A DNA stretch of 64,000 nt from Streptomyces durmitorensis (GCF_023498005.1 NZ_CP097289.1:6386001-6450000), one strand, 5' to 3'. Shown: positions 15,226 through 26,228, counted from the first letter of the stretch. The notes: generated by a model from the letters alone, not told the origin. Numbers and translations are program-made.

Positions 15226-16161
15226 ATGACGCCGTCGAACCCTCTTCGCGACGAGTCCGGCAGCACCCCTCTCGAAAGTACGGCGCAAATCATGGACCGG
15301 ATCACCAGCCAGCTCGGCAGCCAGCTCACCCTCGTGTCGCTCGACGGCAGGCGCCGAACCGCACCCCGCACCGCACCCCGCACCGCACCTCGCACCGCCC
15401 CACGCACCGCACCGGCGCCCGCCCTCGTCGTGGTCGGTCACGGCAGCCGTGACCCCCGCGCCCTCGCCACCGTCACGGCGCTCGTCGAACGGGTCCGTGA
15501 GCTGCGCCCCGGGCTCACCGTGCGCCTCGGCCACATCGAGCTGAACGAGCCGCTGCTCACCGACACCCTCGCCGGGGCGACCGGCTCCGCCGTCCTCGTG
15601 CCGCTGCTGCTCGGCCGCGGCTACCACGTCAAGCACGACATCCCCGAGGCCGCCGCCGACGCCCCGCACCTCGAGACGCGGGTCGCCGCCCCGCTCGGCC
15701 CGCACCCCCTGATCGTCGACGCGCTGCACGACCGGCTCGTCGAAGCGGGCTGGCCCACCCGGCTCGGCGAGGCGGACCGGCGCGCCGCCGGAGTGGTCCT
15801 GGCCGCCGCGGGCTCCCGCGACCCGGACTCCGCCACGGACACCCGGCGCACGGCGGACCTCCTCGCCCGGCGGCTCGGCGTACCGGTGGTGCCCGCGTAC
15901 GCGTCGACGACCACGGCCTCCGCGCTGAGCGTGCCCGCCGCGGTGCGCGCCCTCGCCGCCCGCGGCCGCCACCGCACCGCCGTGGCCTCGTACTTCACGG
16001 CGCCGGGCCGCTTCGCCACGCAGTGCGCCGACACCGCCCCCGGGATCGCGTCGGCCCCGCTCGGCGCCCACCAGGCGATGGCCCGCCTCCTCCTGCACCG
16101 CTACGACACGGCACGCGCGAGCGCCCCGCAGGTTTCGCCCCGTCAGCTGACGTCCGCGTGA
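15226..16161 (+). CDS. Sirohydrochlorin chelatase (CbiX type)
   Basis: 311-residue two-domain chelatase that inserts Fe (siroheme) or Co into sirohydrochlorin. [18 protein letters not shown] near residues 66-83 carries the first metal-binding His, and [14 protein letters not shown] the second. A second half-domain contains [12 protein letters not shown] and [12 protein letters not shown] 5-fold TAPR repeat (12-bp microsatellite, 15358-15408) extends the N-terminal linker. Siroheme is the prosthetic group of nitrite and sulfite reductases, so it fits the nitrate/nitrite genes nearby. ATG at 15226. Confidence 0.85.
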   Translation: MTPSNPLRDESGSTPLESTAQIMDRITSQLGSQLTLVSLDGRRRTAPRTAPRTAPRTAPRTAPAPALVVVGHGSRDPRALATVTALVERVRELRPGLTVRLGHIELNEPLLTDTLAGATGSAVLVPLLLGRGYHVKHDIPEAAADAPHLETRVAAPLGPHPLIVDALHDRLVEAGWPTRLGEADRRAAGVVLAAAGSRDPDSATDTRRTADLLARRLGVPVVPAYASTTTASALSVPAAVRALAARGRHRTAVASYFTAPGRFATQCADTAPGIASAPLGAHQAMARLLLHRYDTARASAPQVSPRQLTSA

Positions 16162-16228
16162 CCTCCGGCCGACCGTTGTCCGTCGGCCACCGAGAGGCCC
16201 TGAAGCCCTCTTTGTCACTGCTTGCGTC

Positions 16229-16240
16229 TACTGTCGGTGC
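16229..16240 (+). promoter_or_regulatory. -10 hexamer, probable leaderless dgt transcript
   Basis: TACTGT (16229-16234) lies 6 nt before the ATG at 16241, and no Shine-Dalgarno is present. A -35 could not be fixed. Confidence 0.4.
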
Positions 16241-17554
16241 ATGGAAGGCACTGCACCGCACGCGTACGACCACGAGGCGGCCTACGACAAGGCCGCCGTC
16301 GAGCGATGGGCCACCGAGCCGGACAAACGGCCGGGGCGCACCGCCTTCCAGCGGGACCGCGCGCGCGTCCTGCACTCCTCCGCGCTGCGCCGCCTCGCAG
16401 GAAAGACCCAGGTGGTCACGCCCGGCACGCGCAGCAACGAAGCGTGGGACGCCAGCGCGCGCACCCGTCTGACGCACTCCCTGGAGTGCGCCCAGGTCGG
16501 CCGCGAGCTCGGCGCCGCCCTCGGCTGCGACCCCGACCTGGTCGAGACCGCCTGCCTCTCCCACGACATGGGCCACCCGCCCTTCGGGCACAACGGCGAG
16601 CAGGCGCTGAACGAAGTCGCCGAGAGCTGCGGCGGTTTCGAGGGCAACGCCCAGTCCTTGCGCCTGCTCACCCGCATCGAACCGAAGCGCTTCGTAAGAA
16701 GTGAGCAGACGGACGAACTGGTCAGCGTGGGGCTGAATCTGACCCGCGCCGCCCTGGACGCCGCCACCAAGTACCCCTGGCCGCGCGGCGCTCACCCCAC
16801 CGACCCCGATTCCCCCAAGTTCGGGGTCTACGAAGACGACCGGCCGGTCTTCGACTGGGTCCGCAAGGAGGCCCCGAGCCGCCGCATCTGCTTCGAGGCC
16901 CAGGTCATGGACTGGTCGGACGACGTCGCGTACTCGGTGCACGACATCGAGGACGGCCTGCACGCCGGGCACCTCGACCCGAACCTGCTGCACGCCGAGC
17001 CCGAGCGCCAGGACATCTTCGCCGTCGCCATCGGCCGGTACGTACCGGCGGACACCGATCCCGAAGAGCTCTCCGAGGCCCTCGACCGCCTCCTGGAACA
17101 GGAGTGGTGGCCACATGGGTACGACGGCTCCGCCATCGCCCAGGGCCGCCTGAAGGACGCCACCAGCCAGCTCATCGGCCACTTCTGCCTGGCCGCCGAG
17201 ACCGCCACGCGCCTGCGGTACGGCACGGGCCCGCTCACGCGGTACGCCGCCGAGCTCGTCGTCCCGCGCCAGGCCCGCCACGAGTGCGCGGTCCTCAAGG
17301 CCGTCGCCGACCGGTACGTGATGCAGCGCCCCGCCCAGGAGCGGCTCCGCGCCGACCAGCGGATCGTCGTCGCCGAGCTGGCCGAGGCGCTCACGGCACG
17401 CGCCCCCGAAGGGCTCGACCCGCAGTTCCGCGCGCTGTACGACACCGCGGCCGACGACCGCGCGGCGCTGCGCGTGGTCGTCGACCAGATCGCGTCGCTC
17501 ACGGACGCCGCCGCCCGTTCCCTGCACGCGCGGCTCACGGCAAGACACCCCTGA
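16241..17554 (+). CDS. dgt: Deoxyguanosinetriphosphate triphosphohydrolase-like protein
   Basis: 437-residue HD-domain dNTPase that hydrolyses dGTP (or other dNTPs) to deoxynucleoside and triphosphate. Metal-binding motifs are visible as [15 protein letters not shown] (H), [17 protein letters not shown] (HD plus following His), and [18 protein letters not shown] (second D). The N-terminal [21 protein letters not shown] segment is typical of the family. It precedes the flavoprotein and dnaG on the same strand, the usual actinobacterial order, which links nucleotide-pool control to primase. Confidence 0.92.
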   Translation: MEGTAPHAYDHEAAYDKAAVERWATEPDKRPGRTAFQRDRARVLHSSALRRLAGKTQVVTPGTRSNEAWDASARTRLTHSLECAQVGRELGAALGCDPDLVETACLSHDMGHPPFGHNGEQALNEVAESCGGFEGNAQSLRLLTRIEPKRFVRSEQTDELVSVGLNLTRAALDAATKYPWPRGAHPTDPDSPKFGVYEDDRPVFDWVRKEAPSRRICFEAQVMDWSDDVAYSVHDIEDGLHAGHLDPNLLHAEPERQDIFAVAIGRYVPADTDPEELSEALDRLLEQEWWPHGYDGSAIAQGRLKDATSQLIGHFCLAAETATRLRYGTGPLTRYAAELVVPRQARHECAVLKAVADRYVMQRPAQERLRADQRIVVAELAEALTARAPEGLDPQFRALYDTAADDRAALRVVVDQIASLTDAAARSLHARLTARHP

Positions 17555-17566
17555 CATATGCGGAAT

Positions 17567-17612
17567 GAACCGATCGACCACGGGGCGTGACGAAAACTGG
17601 CCGGATCGGTTC
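17567..17612. other. 9-bp inverted repeat downstream of dgt
   Basis: GAACCGATC (17567-17575) and GATCGGTTC (17604-17612) are exact inverted copies separated by 28 nt. They lie 12 bp after the dgt stop and 72 bp before the next start. This could be a terminator of dgt or an operator of the following gene. Confidence 0.5.
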
Positions 17613-17683
17613 GCAACCCCTTCCCCCATCACGCTGCGTGCGGGACGCTCCCCCGTGACGGCAAGGCTTTGAGGAGGCATCAA

Positions 17684-18946
17684 GTGGTCGACGCGGATCA
17701 GACGTTCGTCATTGTCGGAGGAGGTCTCGCGGGCGCGAAAGCGGCCGAGACATTCCGGTCCGAGGGCTTCACCGGCCGGGTGATCCTCATCGGCGACGAA
17801 CGCGACCACCCGTACGAGCGCCCACCCCTGTCGAAGGGATATCTCCTGGGCAAGGAGGAGCGCGACAGCGTCTTCGTCCACGAACCCGCCTGGTACGCAC
17901 AGGCGGACGTGGAGCTGCATCTCGGCCAGACCGTCGTCTCCATCGACCGCGTCGCCAAGGCCGTCCACCTCGGCGACCGTGCCGTCATCCACTACGACAA
18001 ACTCCTCCTGGCCACCGGCGCCGAGCCGCGCCGCCTCGACGTCCCCGGCACCGGCCTGGTGGGCGTGCACCACCTGCGCCGCCTCGCGCACGCCGACCGG
18101 CTGCGTCAGGTTCTGGCCACTCTCGGCCGCGACAACGGCCACCTGGTGATCGCCGGAGCGGGCTGGATCGGCCTGGAGGTCGCCGCGGCCGCGCGGACGT
18201 ACGGCGCGGAGGTCACCGTCGTGGAGCCCCAGGCCACGCCCCTGCACGCGGTCCTCGGCCCCGAGATCGGCCAGATGTTCACCGACCTGCACGCCGAGCA
18301 CGGCGTGCGCTTCCACTTCGGCGCCACGCTCACCGAGATCGCGGGCCAGGACGGCCTGGTCCTCGCTGCCCGCACGGACGACGGCGAGGAGCACCCGGCG
18401 CACGACGTGCTCGCCGCGATCGGCGCCGCCCCGCGCACCGCGCTCGCCGAGTCCGCCGGTCTTGAACTCGCCGACCGCGCGCAGGGCGGCGGCATCGTGG
18501 TCGACACCTCCCTGCGGACCTCGGACCCGGACATCTTCGCGGCGGGCGACGTGGCCGCTGTCCACCACCCGTTCTACGACATGAGGCTGCGGGTGGAGCA
18601 CTGGGCGAACGCGCTCAACGGTGGCCCGGCCGCGGCGCGCGCGATGCTCGGCCATGAAGTGACGTACGACCGGGTGCCGTACTTCTTCTCCGACCAGTAC
18701 GACGTGGGCCTGGAGTATTCGGGATGGGCGCCCCCGGGGACGTACGACCAGGTGGTGATCCGCGGCGACGCCGGGAAGCGGGAGTTCATCGCCTTCTGGC
18801 TGAGCGAGGGACGGGTCCTCGCGGGGATGAACGTGAATGTGTGGGACGTCACGGACACCATCCAGAAGCTGATCTCCTCGGGTGCGCGGCCGTCCGCCGA
18901 CTCCCTCTCGGACCCGTCCATCCCCTTGGAGTCGCTGCTGCAGTGA
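17684..18946 (+). CDS. FAD-dependent ferredoxin/rubredoxin reductase-like protein
   Basis: 420-residue flavoprotein of the oxygenase-coupled NADH-ferredoxin reductase type. Motifs are FVIVGGGLAGAKAAE (residues about 7-21, FAD), LLATGAEPRRL, LVIAGAGWIGLEVAAAA (NAD), a DIFAAGDVAA FAD-ribityl motif, and a reductase C-terminal domain ending in a short tail. GAGGAGG lies 6 nt before the GTG at 17684 and fixes this start. It sits between dgt and dnaG; the redox partner is unknown. Confidence 0.85.
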   Translation: MVDADQTFVIVGGGLAGAKAAETFRSEGFTGRVILIGDERDHPYERPPLSKGYLLGKEERDSVFVHEPAWYAQADVELHLGQTVVSIDRVAKAVHLGDRAVIHYDKLLLATGAEPRRLDVPGTGLVGVHHLRRLAHADRLRQVLATLGRDNGHLVIAGAGWIGLEVAAAARTYGAEVTVVEPQATPLHAVLGPEIGQMFTDLHAEHGVRFHFGATLTEIAGQDGLVLAARTDDGEEHPAHDVLAAIGAAPRTALAESAGLELADRAQGGGIVVDTSLRTSDPDIFAAGDVAAVHHPFYDMRLRVEHWANALNGGPAAARAMLGHEVTYDRVPYFFSDQYDVGLEYSGWAPPGTYDQVVIRGDAGKREFIAFWLSEGRVLAGMNVNVWDVTDTIQKLISSGARPSADSLSDPSIPLESLLQ

Positions 18947-18977
18947 CCGGCCGGGCTGGAGTGTCACAGCCGGGTCG

Positions 18978-18989
18978 TAGTATTCCTAC
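18978..18989 (+). promoter_or_regulatory. -10 hexamer, probable leaderless dnaG transcript
   Basis: TAGTAT (18978-18983), 6 nt, then the GTG start of dnaG at 18990. There is no Shine-Dalgarno in the 43-bp gap from the preceding gene. Confidence 0.55.
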
Positions 18990-20897
18990 GTGGCAGGCAG
19001 GATCAACGACGACGACGTGAAGGCGGTTCGGGACGCGGTCCCGATCGACGCCGTGGTCTCCGACTACCTCCAGCTGCGGAACGCGGGTGGAGGCAACCTC
19101 AAGGGCCTGTGCCCCTTCCACGACGAGAAGTCACCGTCCTTCCAGGTCAGCCCGAGCAAGGGTCTTTTCCACTGCTTCGGCTGCCAGGAAGGCGGCGACA
19201 CGATCGCCTTCGTGATGAAGATCGACCACCTCACCTTCTCGGAGACGGTCGAGCGCCTCGCCGCCCAGGCGGGCATCACGCTGCGGTACGAAGAGGGCGG
19301 GTACAACCCCTCGAACCAGCGCGGGGAGCGCATCCGCCTCGTCGAGGCCCACAAGATCGCCGCGCAGTTCTACATCGACCAGCTGGAGAGCCCCGAGGCG
19401 GAGATCGGCCGGAAGTTCCTGGCCGAGCGCGGCTTCGACCAGGCCGCCGCCGCGCACTTCGGCGTGGGCTACAGCCCCGCGGGCTGGGACCACCTCACCC
19501 GGTTCCTGCGCGGCAAGGGCTTCAGCGACAAGGAGCTCGTCCTCTCCGGCATCTCCCAGGAGGGCCGCCGCGGCCCCATCGACCGCTTCCGCGGCCGTCT
19601 GATGTGGCCGATCCGCGACATCAGCGGCGAGGTCGTCGGCTTCGGCGCGCGCCGCCTGCGCGAGGACGACAACGGCCCGAAGTACCTCAACACCCCCGAG
19701 ACGCCGATCTACAAGAAGGGCCAGGTGCTCTACGGCGTCGACCTCGCCAAGAAGGAGATCGCCAAGACCTCCCGCGCGGTCGTCGTCGAGGGGTACACGG
19801 ACGTCATGGCCTGCCACCTCGCCGGTGTCACCACCGCCATCGCGACCTGCGGCACCGCCTTCGGCGGCGACCACATCAAGATCCTGCGCCGCCTCCTGAT
19901 GGACAACGGCTCGGCGCGGGTGATCTTCACCTTCGACGGCGACGCGGCAGGCCAGAAGGCCGCCCTGCGCGCCTTCGAGGACGACCAGAAGTTCGCCGCC
20001 GAGACGTACATCGCCATCGCGCCCGAGGGCATGGACCCCTGCGAGCTGCGCCTGGCCAAGGGGGACGCGGCGGTCGCCGACCTCGTCGAACCCCGCACGC
20101 CGCTCTTCGAGTTCGCGCTGCGCCAGATCGTCGGGCGGTACGACCTGGAGACCCCCGCCGGCCGCGCCGCCGCCCTGGACGAGGCGGCGCCGGTCGTGGC
20201 CCGCATCAAGAACAGCGGCGCACAGCACGAAGTGGCCGTCCAGCTCGCCGGGATGCTCGGCATCATGGACACCCAGTTCGTGGTCAAGCGCGTCGCCCAG
20301 CTGGCGCGCTGGGCCCGCGACCGCGGCGGCAGGGGCCCGGCCCCGCAGCAGCAGCGCACGCGCCAGGACCAGCAGTACGCGGCCGCGGCACCGTCCGCGC
20401 CCTCGGGCCCCGCGCTCACCCTGCGCAGCCCCGCCCACCGCACCGAGCGCGAGCTGCTCAAACTGGCACTCCAGCGCCCGGAGTTGGTCTCCCCGGCCTT
20501 CGACGCGTACGGAGTGGACGAGTTCACCGCGCCGCCGTACGCGGCGGTGCGCCAGTGCGTCGAGGAGGCGGGCGGCGCCGAGGCGGGCATCCCCGAGCCG
20601 CAGGCCTACCTCGCCCGCGTCCTGGACGCGGCGCCGGACGACACGGTCCGCGCGATGGTCACCGAGCTGGCCGTCGAGGCGATCCTGCGCAGATCGGTGG
20701 ACGAGATCTATGCGGGCACCCAGCTCGTCCAGGTCAGGCTGCGCGCCGTCGATCGCCGCATCCGCGACGTCCAGGGCAGTCTCGCGCGCCTGAGCGCACA
20801 GGGGGATCCCGCACAACTGGCGGCTGTCCAGAACGAGTTGTGGGTCCTCCAGCAGTACGGCAGGGCACTGCGCGAGCGCGGCGCGGACGCGCTCTGA
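18990..20897 (+). CDS. dnaG: DNA primase
   Basis: 635-residue primase that makes RNA primers for chromosomal replication. The CHC2 zinc finger has Cys41, His44, Cys62 and Cys65. The TOPRIM core shows VVVEGYTDVMACHLAGV (Glu) and IFTFDGDAAGQKAALRA (DxD). The C-terminal DnaB-interaction region follows a Gln/Arg-rich linker (about residues 450-480). Length and order are normal for actinobacteria. The GTG start sits 6 nt after a TAGTAT hexamer, suggesting leaderless initiation. Confidence 0.97.
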   Translation: MAGRINDDDVKAVRDAVPIDAVVSDYLQLRNAGGGNLKGLCPFHDEKSPSFQVSPSKGLFHCFGCQEGGDTIAFVMKIDHLTFSETVERLAAQAGITLRYEEGGYNPSNQRGERIRLVEAHKIAAQFYIDQLESPEAEIGRKFLAERGFDQAAAAHFGVGYSPAGWDHLTRFLRGKGFSDKELVLSGISQEGRRGPIDRFRGRLMWPIRDISGEVVGFGARRLREDDNGPKYLNTPETPIYKKGQVLYGVDLAKKEIAKTSRAVVVEGYTDVMACHLAGVTTAIATCGTAFGGDHIKILRRLLMDNGSARVIFTFDGDAAGQKAALRAFEDDQKFAAETYIAIAPEGMDPCELRLAKGDAAVADLVEPRTPLFEFALRQIVGRYDLETPAGRAAALDEAAPVVARIKNSGAQHEVAVQLAGMLGIMDTQFVVKRVAQLARWARDRGGRGPAPQQQRTRQDQQYAAAAPSAPSGPALTLRSPAHRTERELLKLALQRPELVSPAFDAYGVDEFTAPPYAAVRQCVEEAGGAEAGIPEPQAYLARVLDAAPDDTVRAMVTELAVEAILRRSVDEIYAGTQLVQVRLRAVDRRIRDVQGSLARLSAQGDPAQLAAVQNELWVLQQYGRALRERGADAL

Positions 20898-20917
20898 GCT
20901 CCCGCTCGGGGGCGGCC

Positions 20918-20938
20918 GACACCTCGCCCCGCGGTGTC
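20918..20938. terminator. Possible dnaG terminator hairpin
   Basis: GACACC (20918-20923) and GGTGTC (20933-20938) with a 9-nt loop, 21 bp after the dnaG stop. It is a short stem without a T run. Confidence 0.35.
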
Positions 20939-20969
20939 TGAACGCGACCCCTCGGCAGCGGGGCGATCA

Positions 20970-21021
20970 CCCCACATCCGCCCCTGGTCGAACAGACCTT
21001 CCCGCCCACCCGCCCGATTGC
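20970..21021. repeat. Third copy of the GC-rich ~50-bp motif
   Basis: Begins CCCCACATCCGCCCCTGG, contains TCGAACAGACCTTCCCGCC, then CACCCGCCCGATTG. It parallels the two tandem copies at 941-1042. It lies in the gap between dnaG and the sigma factor gene. Confidence 0.65.
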
Positions 21022-21152
21022 CCCGCGGCCCGTCCGATTGCCGATAGGGGCGGGGGCGGCTCGGGTCCATCCCGAACCCGCCCTCGGGCTCGCCCCGGGC
21101 AGGGGTCGCGCCCCACCCGCAGCGGCACCTGAGGTTCGCACAGCGCCCGGCT

Positions 21153-21181
21153 GGTTACCCGTCGGGTAACCACGCGGTCAC
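21153..21181 (+). promoter_or_regulatory. GTTAC/GTAAC palindrome upstream of the sigma gene
   Basis: GGTTACCC-gtc-GGGTAACC (21153-21171) is a perfect 8-bp-arm dyad. Read as half-sites it gives TTACC-n6-GTAAC-n6-GTCAC, an 11-bp period like GlnR (or PhoP) boxes. It also shares GTTAC-N7-GTAAC with the nasA upstream region. Regulator not proven. Confidence 0.4.
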
Positions 21182-21418
21182 GGACCGGACTCAAAAAGTC
21201 ACCGCACGCCCCTCGTGGCGGCCGTGTGTCGTACCCCACACTGGGTTGCGGTGCCTGAGTCCTCGGAGCGCGGCCGGCCCGCAGACAGCGGATGCGGATC
21301 CGGTACACCCGCGATTCCACACATCGTGTTCGGGACGGACAGCGGCGAGGCCGTCGAAGCCGATCCCGCTGAACCGCTGCCGCACGCCTCAGCAGCGATC
21401 ATCATGGAGGTCGCCCCC

Positions 21419-22570
<1,152 letters not shown>

Positions 22571-22575
22571 CCGGC

Positions 22576-24495
22576 CTAGTCGACCTCCGCCACGGCCTGC
22601 GCGAACTGAGCCGCGTACAGACGCGCGTACGCGCCCTCCGCGGCAAGGAGCGCGTCGTGCGTGCCCTGCTCGACGATCGCGCCGTCCTCCATCACCAGGA
22701 TGGTGTCCGCGTCCCGGATCGTGGAGAGCCGGTGCGCGATGACGAACGAGGTCCGCCCGTGGGCGAGCCGCGCCATCGCCTTCTGGATGAGCACCTCCGT
22801 GCGGGTGTCGACCGAGCTCGTCGCCTCGTCGAGGACCAGGATCACCGGGTCGGACAGGAACGCCCGCGCGATCGTGATCAGCTGCTTCTCGCCCGCGCTC
22901 ACGCCCGTGCCGTCGTCGTCGATCACCGTGTCGTAGCCGTCGGGCAGCGTGCGGCAGAAGCGGTCGGCGTGGGCCGCCCGCGCCGCCTCCTCGATCTGCT
23001 CGCGGGTGACGTCCTTGGCCGCTCCGTACGCGATGTTCTCCGCGATCGTGCCGCCGAACAGCCAGGTGTCCTGGAGCACCATGCCGATGCCCGACCGCAG
23101 TTCGTCGCGCGACATCTGCGCTATGTCGACGCCGTCGAGGGTGATGCGCCCGCCGGTGACCTCGTAGAACCGCATCAGCAGATTGACCAGTGTGGTCTTG
23201 CCCGCGCCGGTCGGCCCGACGATCGCCACCGTGTGACCGGGCTCGACCTTCAGGGACAGGTCCTCGATGAGCGGCTTGTCCTTCTCGTAGCGGAAGGACA
23301 CATGGTCCATCTCGACCCGACCGCGCAGCTGGTCGGGACGCAGCCCCGGCACCGGGTCGGCCTCCTGCTCCTGAGCGTCGAGCAGCTCGAAGATCCGCTC
23401 GGCCGACGCGACACCGGACTGCACCAGGTTCGCCATCGAAGCGACCTGCGTGAGCGGCATCGAGAACTGCCGCGAGTACTGGATGAAGGCCTGCACGTCA
23501 CCGATCGACAGTGCGCCGGACGCGACCCGCAGGCCGCCCACCACGGCCACCAGGACGTAGTTGAGGTTCGACATGAAGAACATCAGCGGCTGCATGGCCC
23601 CGCTGTTGAACTGCGCCTTGAACCCGGCCTCGTACAGCGCGTCGTTCTGCTCGGCGAAGGCCTTCGCCGACTCCTCCTGGCGCCCGAAGACCTTCACCAG
23701 GTTGTGCCCGGTGTACATCTCCTCGATGTGCGCGTTGAGCTTGCCGGTGGACTTCCACTGCTGCACGAACTGCGGCTGCGACCGCTTGCCGACCTTCGTC
23801 GCCACGAAGAACGACAGCGGCACGGTCACCAGCGCCACCAGGGCGAGCAGCGGCGAGACGTAGAACATCATCACCAGTACGCCGACGATGGTGAGCAGTG
23901 AGTTCACCAGCTGGCCCATGGTCTGCTGGAGGGTCTGGCCGATGTTGTCGAGGTCGTTCGTCGCCCGGCTGAGCACCTCGCCGCGCTGCCGCTTGTCGAA
24001 GTACGACAGCGGAAGCCGCGACAGCTTCTCCTGGACGTCGCCGCGCATGTGGAAGACGGTCCTGTTGATGGCGCGGTTGGAAAGACGCGTCGACACCGCC
24101 ATCAGAAGGCCCGCGATCAGGAAGACCCCGAGCGCGAGCAGCAGCACCTCGCCCACGGCGCCGAAGTCGATGCCCTCGCCCGGCGTGAAGTCGACCCCGG
24201 AGAGCATGTCCGCCATGCCGCCGTCGCCCTTGTCGCGCAGGCTCTCGATGGCCTGGTCCTTGGTGACGCCGTCCGGCATGTCACGGCCGACGATGCCCGC
24301 GAAGAGCAGGTCGGTCGCCTTGCCGAGTATCTTCGGGCCGAGCACGGTGAGCGCCACGCTGAGCACCCCGGCGGCGAGCATCCCGTACATCGTGGTGCGC
24401 TCGGGCCTGAACTGCGCCAGGAGCCGCTTGCCCGACCCCTTGAAGTCCATGGACCGGGAGTCCGGCCCCATCATCTGTCCGCCATGGCCGGCCAT
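22576..24495 (-). CDS. ABC exporter, permease/ATPase subunit B
   Basis: 639-residue half-transporter: a six-helix type I exporter membrane domain (about residues 30-330) fused to an ATPase. It shows Walker A AIVGPTGAGKTTLVNLL, Q-loop GMVLQDTWLFGGTIAENIAYG, signature VSAGEKQLITIARAF (VSAGE in place of LSGGQ), Walker B VILVLDEATSSVDT and an H-loop. The ATG overlaps the upstream partner's stop by one base (TAATG), so the two are co-translated and expected to form a heterodimer. Substrate unknown; drugs or peptides are typical. Confidence 0.92.
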   Translation of the reverse strand: MAGHGGQMMGPDSRSMDFKGSGKRLLAQFRPERTTMYGMLAAGVLSVALTVLGPKILGKATDLLFAGIVGRDMPDGVTKDQAIESLRDKGDGGMADMLSGVDFTPGEGIDFGAVGEVLLLALGVFLIAGLLMAVSTRLSNRAINRTVFHMRGDVQEKLSRLPLSYFDKRQRGEVLSRATNDLDNIGQTLQQTMGQLVNSLLTIVGVLVMMFYVSPLLALVALVTVPLSFFVATKVGKRSQPQFVQQWKSTGKLNAHIEEMYTGHNLVKVFGRQEESAKAFAEQNDALYEAGFKAQFNSGAMQPLMFFMSNLNYVLVAVVGGLRVASGALSIGDVQAFIQYSRQFSMPLTQVASMANLVQSGVASAERIFELLDAQEQEADPVPGLRPDQLRGRVEMDHVSFRYEKDKPLIEDLSLKVEPGHTVAIVGPTGAGKTTLVNLLMRFYEVTGGRITLDGVDIAQMSRDELRSGIGMVLQDTWLFGGTIAENIAYGAAKDVTREQIEEAARAAHADRFCRTLPDGYDTVIDDDGTGVSAGEKQLITIARAFLSDPVILVLDEATSSVDTRTEVLIQKAMARLAHGRTSFVIAHRLSTIRDADTILVMEDGAIVEQGTHDALLAAEGAYARLYAAQFAQAVAEVD

Positions 24496-26228
24496 TACGC
24501 GGCCTCCGCTTCCGTCAGCTGGGAGAGCACGATCTCCCGGTAGGTCTCATTGCTCTCCATCAGCTCGTGATGGCGTCCCGTCCCCACGACCCGGCCCTCG
24601 TCCAGGACGACGATGCGGTCGGCGTCCCTGATCGTCGACACGCGCTGGGCGACGATCACGACGGTCGCCTCGGCGGTCTCGCGGCCGAGCGCGGCCCGCA
24701 GGGCGGCGTCCGTGGCGTAGTCCAGGGCCGAGAAGGAGTCGTCGAAGAGGTAGATCTCGGGGCGCTGCACCAGGGTCCGCGCGATGGCGAGCCGCTGGCG
24801 CTGACCGCCGGAGACGTTCGTGCCGCCCTGCGAGATGGGCGCGTTCAGGCCCTCCTCCAGGCTCTCGACGAAGCCCTTGGCCTGGGCGACGTCGAGCGCG
24901 TGCCAGAGGTCATCGTCCGTCGCGTTCGGGTTTCCGTAGCGGAGGTTGGTGGCGACCGTGCCGGCGAAGAGGTACGGCTTCTGCGGCACCAGGCCCACGG
25001 TCCGCGCGAGCAGCGCGGGCTCGATGGTGTGCACGGGCACGCCGTCCACCAGGACCTCGCCCTCGGTGGTGTCGATGAGCCGCGGCACGAGGCTGAGCAG
25101 CGTCGACTTGCCGCTGCCCGTCGACCCGATCACGGCGGTCGTCTCGCCGGGCCGCGCGACGAGGTCGATGGCCTTCAGGACGGGCTCCTCGGCGCCGGGG
25201 TAGCGGAAGCCCGCGTCGCGGATCTCCAGGTGGCCGTGGCGCCGCAGCTCCGTCACGGGGGAGGCCGGGGGCACCACGCTGCTCTCGGTGTCCAGGACCT
25301 CCTCGATGCGCTCGGCGCAGACCTCGGCGCGCGGCACCATCATGAACATGAAGGTGGCCATCATCACGGACATCACGATCTGCATCAGATACGCGAGGAA
25401 CGCGGTGAGCGCCCCGATCTGCATGCCGCCGCTGTCGATGCGGTGCGCGCCGAACCACACCACGGCGATCGACGAGACGTTCACGACGGTCATCACGATC
25501 GGGAACATCAGGGCGAGCAGCTTGCCGGTGCCGAGCGATACGTCGGTCAGCTCGGCGTTGGCCTTCCGGAAGCGGTCCTTCTCGTACGCGTCGCGGACGA
25601 AGGCGCGGATGACGCGGTTGCCGGTGATCTGCTCGCGCAGCACGCGGTTCACGGTGTCCAGACGCACCTGCATGGTGCGGAAGAGAGGCCGAAGGCGTTT
25701 CACGATCAGGCTCACGCAGATCGCGAGGACGGGCACGACGGCGACGAGGACACCCGAGAGCGGTACGTCGAGACCGAGGGCCATGACGATGCCGCCGACG
25801 CACATGATCGGCGCCGACACCATCAGCGTGAACGACATCAGGACCAGCATCTGCACCTGCTGGACGTCGTTCGTGGTCCGGGTGATCAGGGAGGGGGCGC
25901 CGAACTGCCCCAACTCCCGTGCGGAGAACGACTGCACGCGGTCGAAGACGGCGGCCCGCACGTCGCGGCCGAGAGCCGACGCGGTGCGGGCGCCGTAATA
26001 GACGGCGCCTACGTTGCAGACGACCTGGGCGACGGTGACGGCGATCATCACGCCGCCGAACGACAGGATGTAGCCCGTGTCGCCCTTCACGACACCCTCG
26101 TCGATGATGTCGGCGTTGAGCGTGGGCAGGTAGAGCGAAGCGCAGGTCTGCAGGAACTGCAGCAGCACCAGCAAGGCGATGGGCTTCTTGTACGGACCCA
26201 GATGGGCCCGCAGGAGTCGTATGAGCAC
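24495..26228 (-). CDS. ABC exporter, permease/ATPase subunit A
   Basis: 577-residue half-transporter: six transmembrane helices, then an ATPase with Walker A AVIGSTGSGKSTLLSLVPR, Q-loop VGLVPQKPYLFAGTVATNLRYG, signature NVSGGQRQRLAIARTL, and a Walker B that reads IYLFDDSFSALDYATD, where Asp replaces the catalytic Glu. This is the pattern of a degenerate site in heterodimeric exporters. GTG at 26228 is chosen, with AAGAGA just upstream; the ~63 in-frame codons further out look non-coding and overlap an intergenic repeat. Confidence 0.9.
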   Translation of the reverse strand: MLIRLLRAHLGPYKKPIALLVLLQFLQTCASLYLPTLNADIIDEGVVKGDTGYILSFGGVMIAVTVAQVVCNVGAVYYGARTASALGRDVRAAVFDRVQSFSARELGQFGAPSLITRTTNDVQQVQMLVLMSFTLMVSAPIMCVGGIVMALGLDVPLSGVLVAVVPVLAICVSLIVKRLRPLFRTMQVRLDTVNRVLREQITGNRVIRAFVRDAYEKDRFRKANAELTDVSLGTGKLLALMFPIVMTVVNVSSIAVVWFGAHRIDSGGMQIGALTAFLAYLMQIVMSVMMATFMFMMVPRAEVCAERIEEVLDTESSVVPPASPVTELRRHGHLEIRDAGFRYPGAEEPVLKAIDLVARPGETTAVIGSTGSGKSTLLSLVPRLIDTTEGEVLVDGVPVHTIEPALLARTVGLVPQKPYLFAGTVATNLRYGNPNATDDDLWHALDVAQAKGFVESLEEGLNAPISQGGTNVSGGQRQRLAIARTLVQRPEIYLFDDSFSALDYATDAALRAALGRETAEATVVIVAQRVSTIRDADRIVVLDEGRVVGTGRHHELMESNETYREIVLSQLTEAEAA

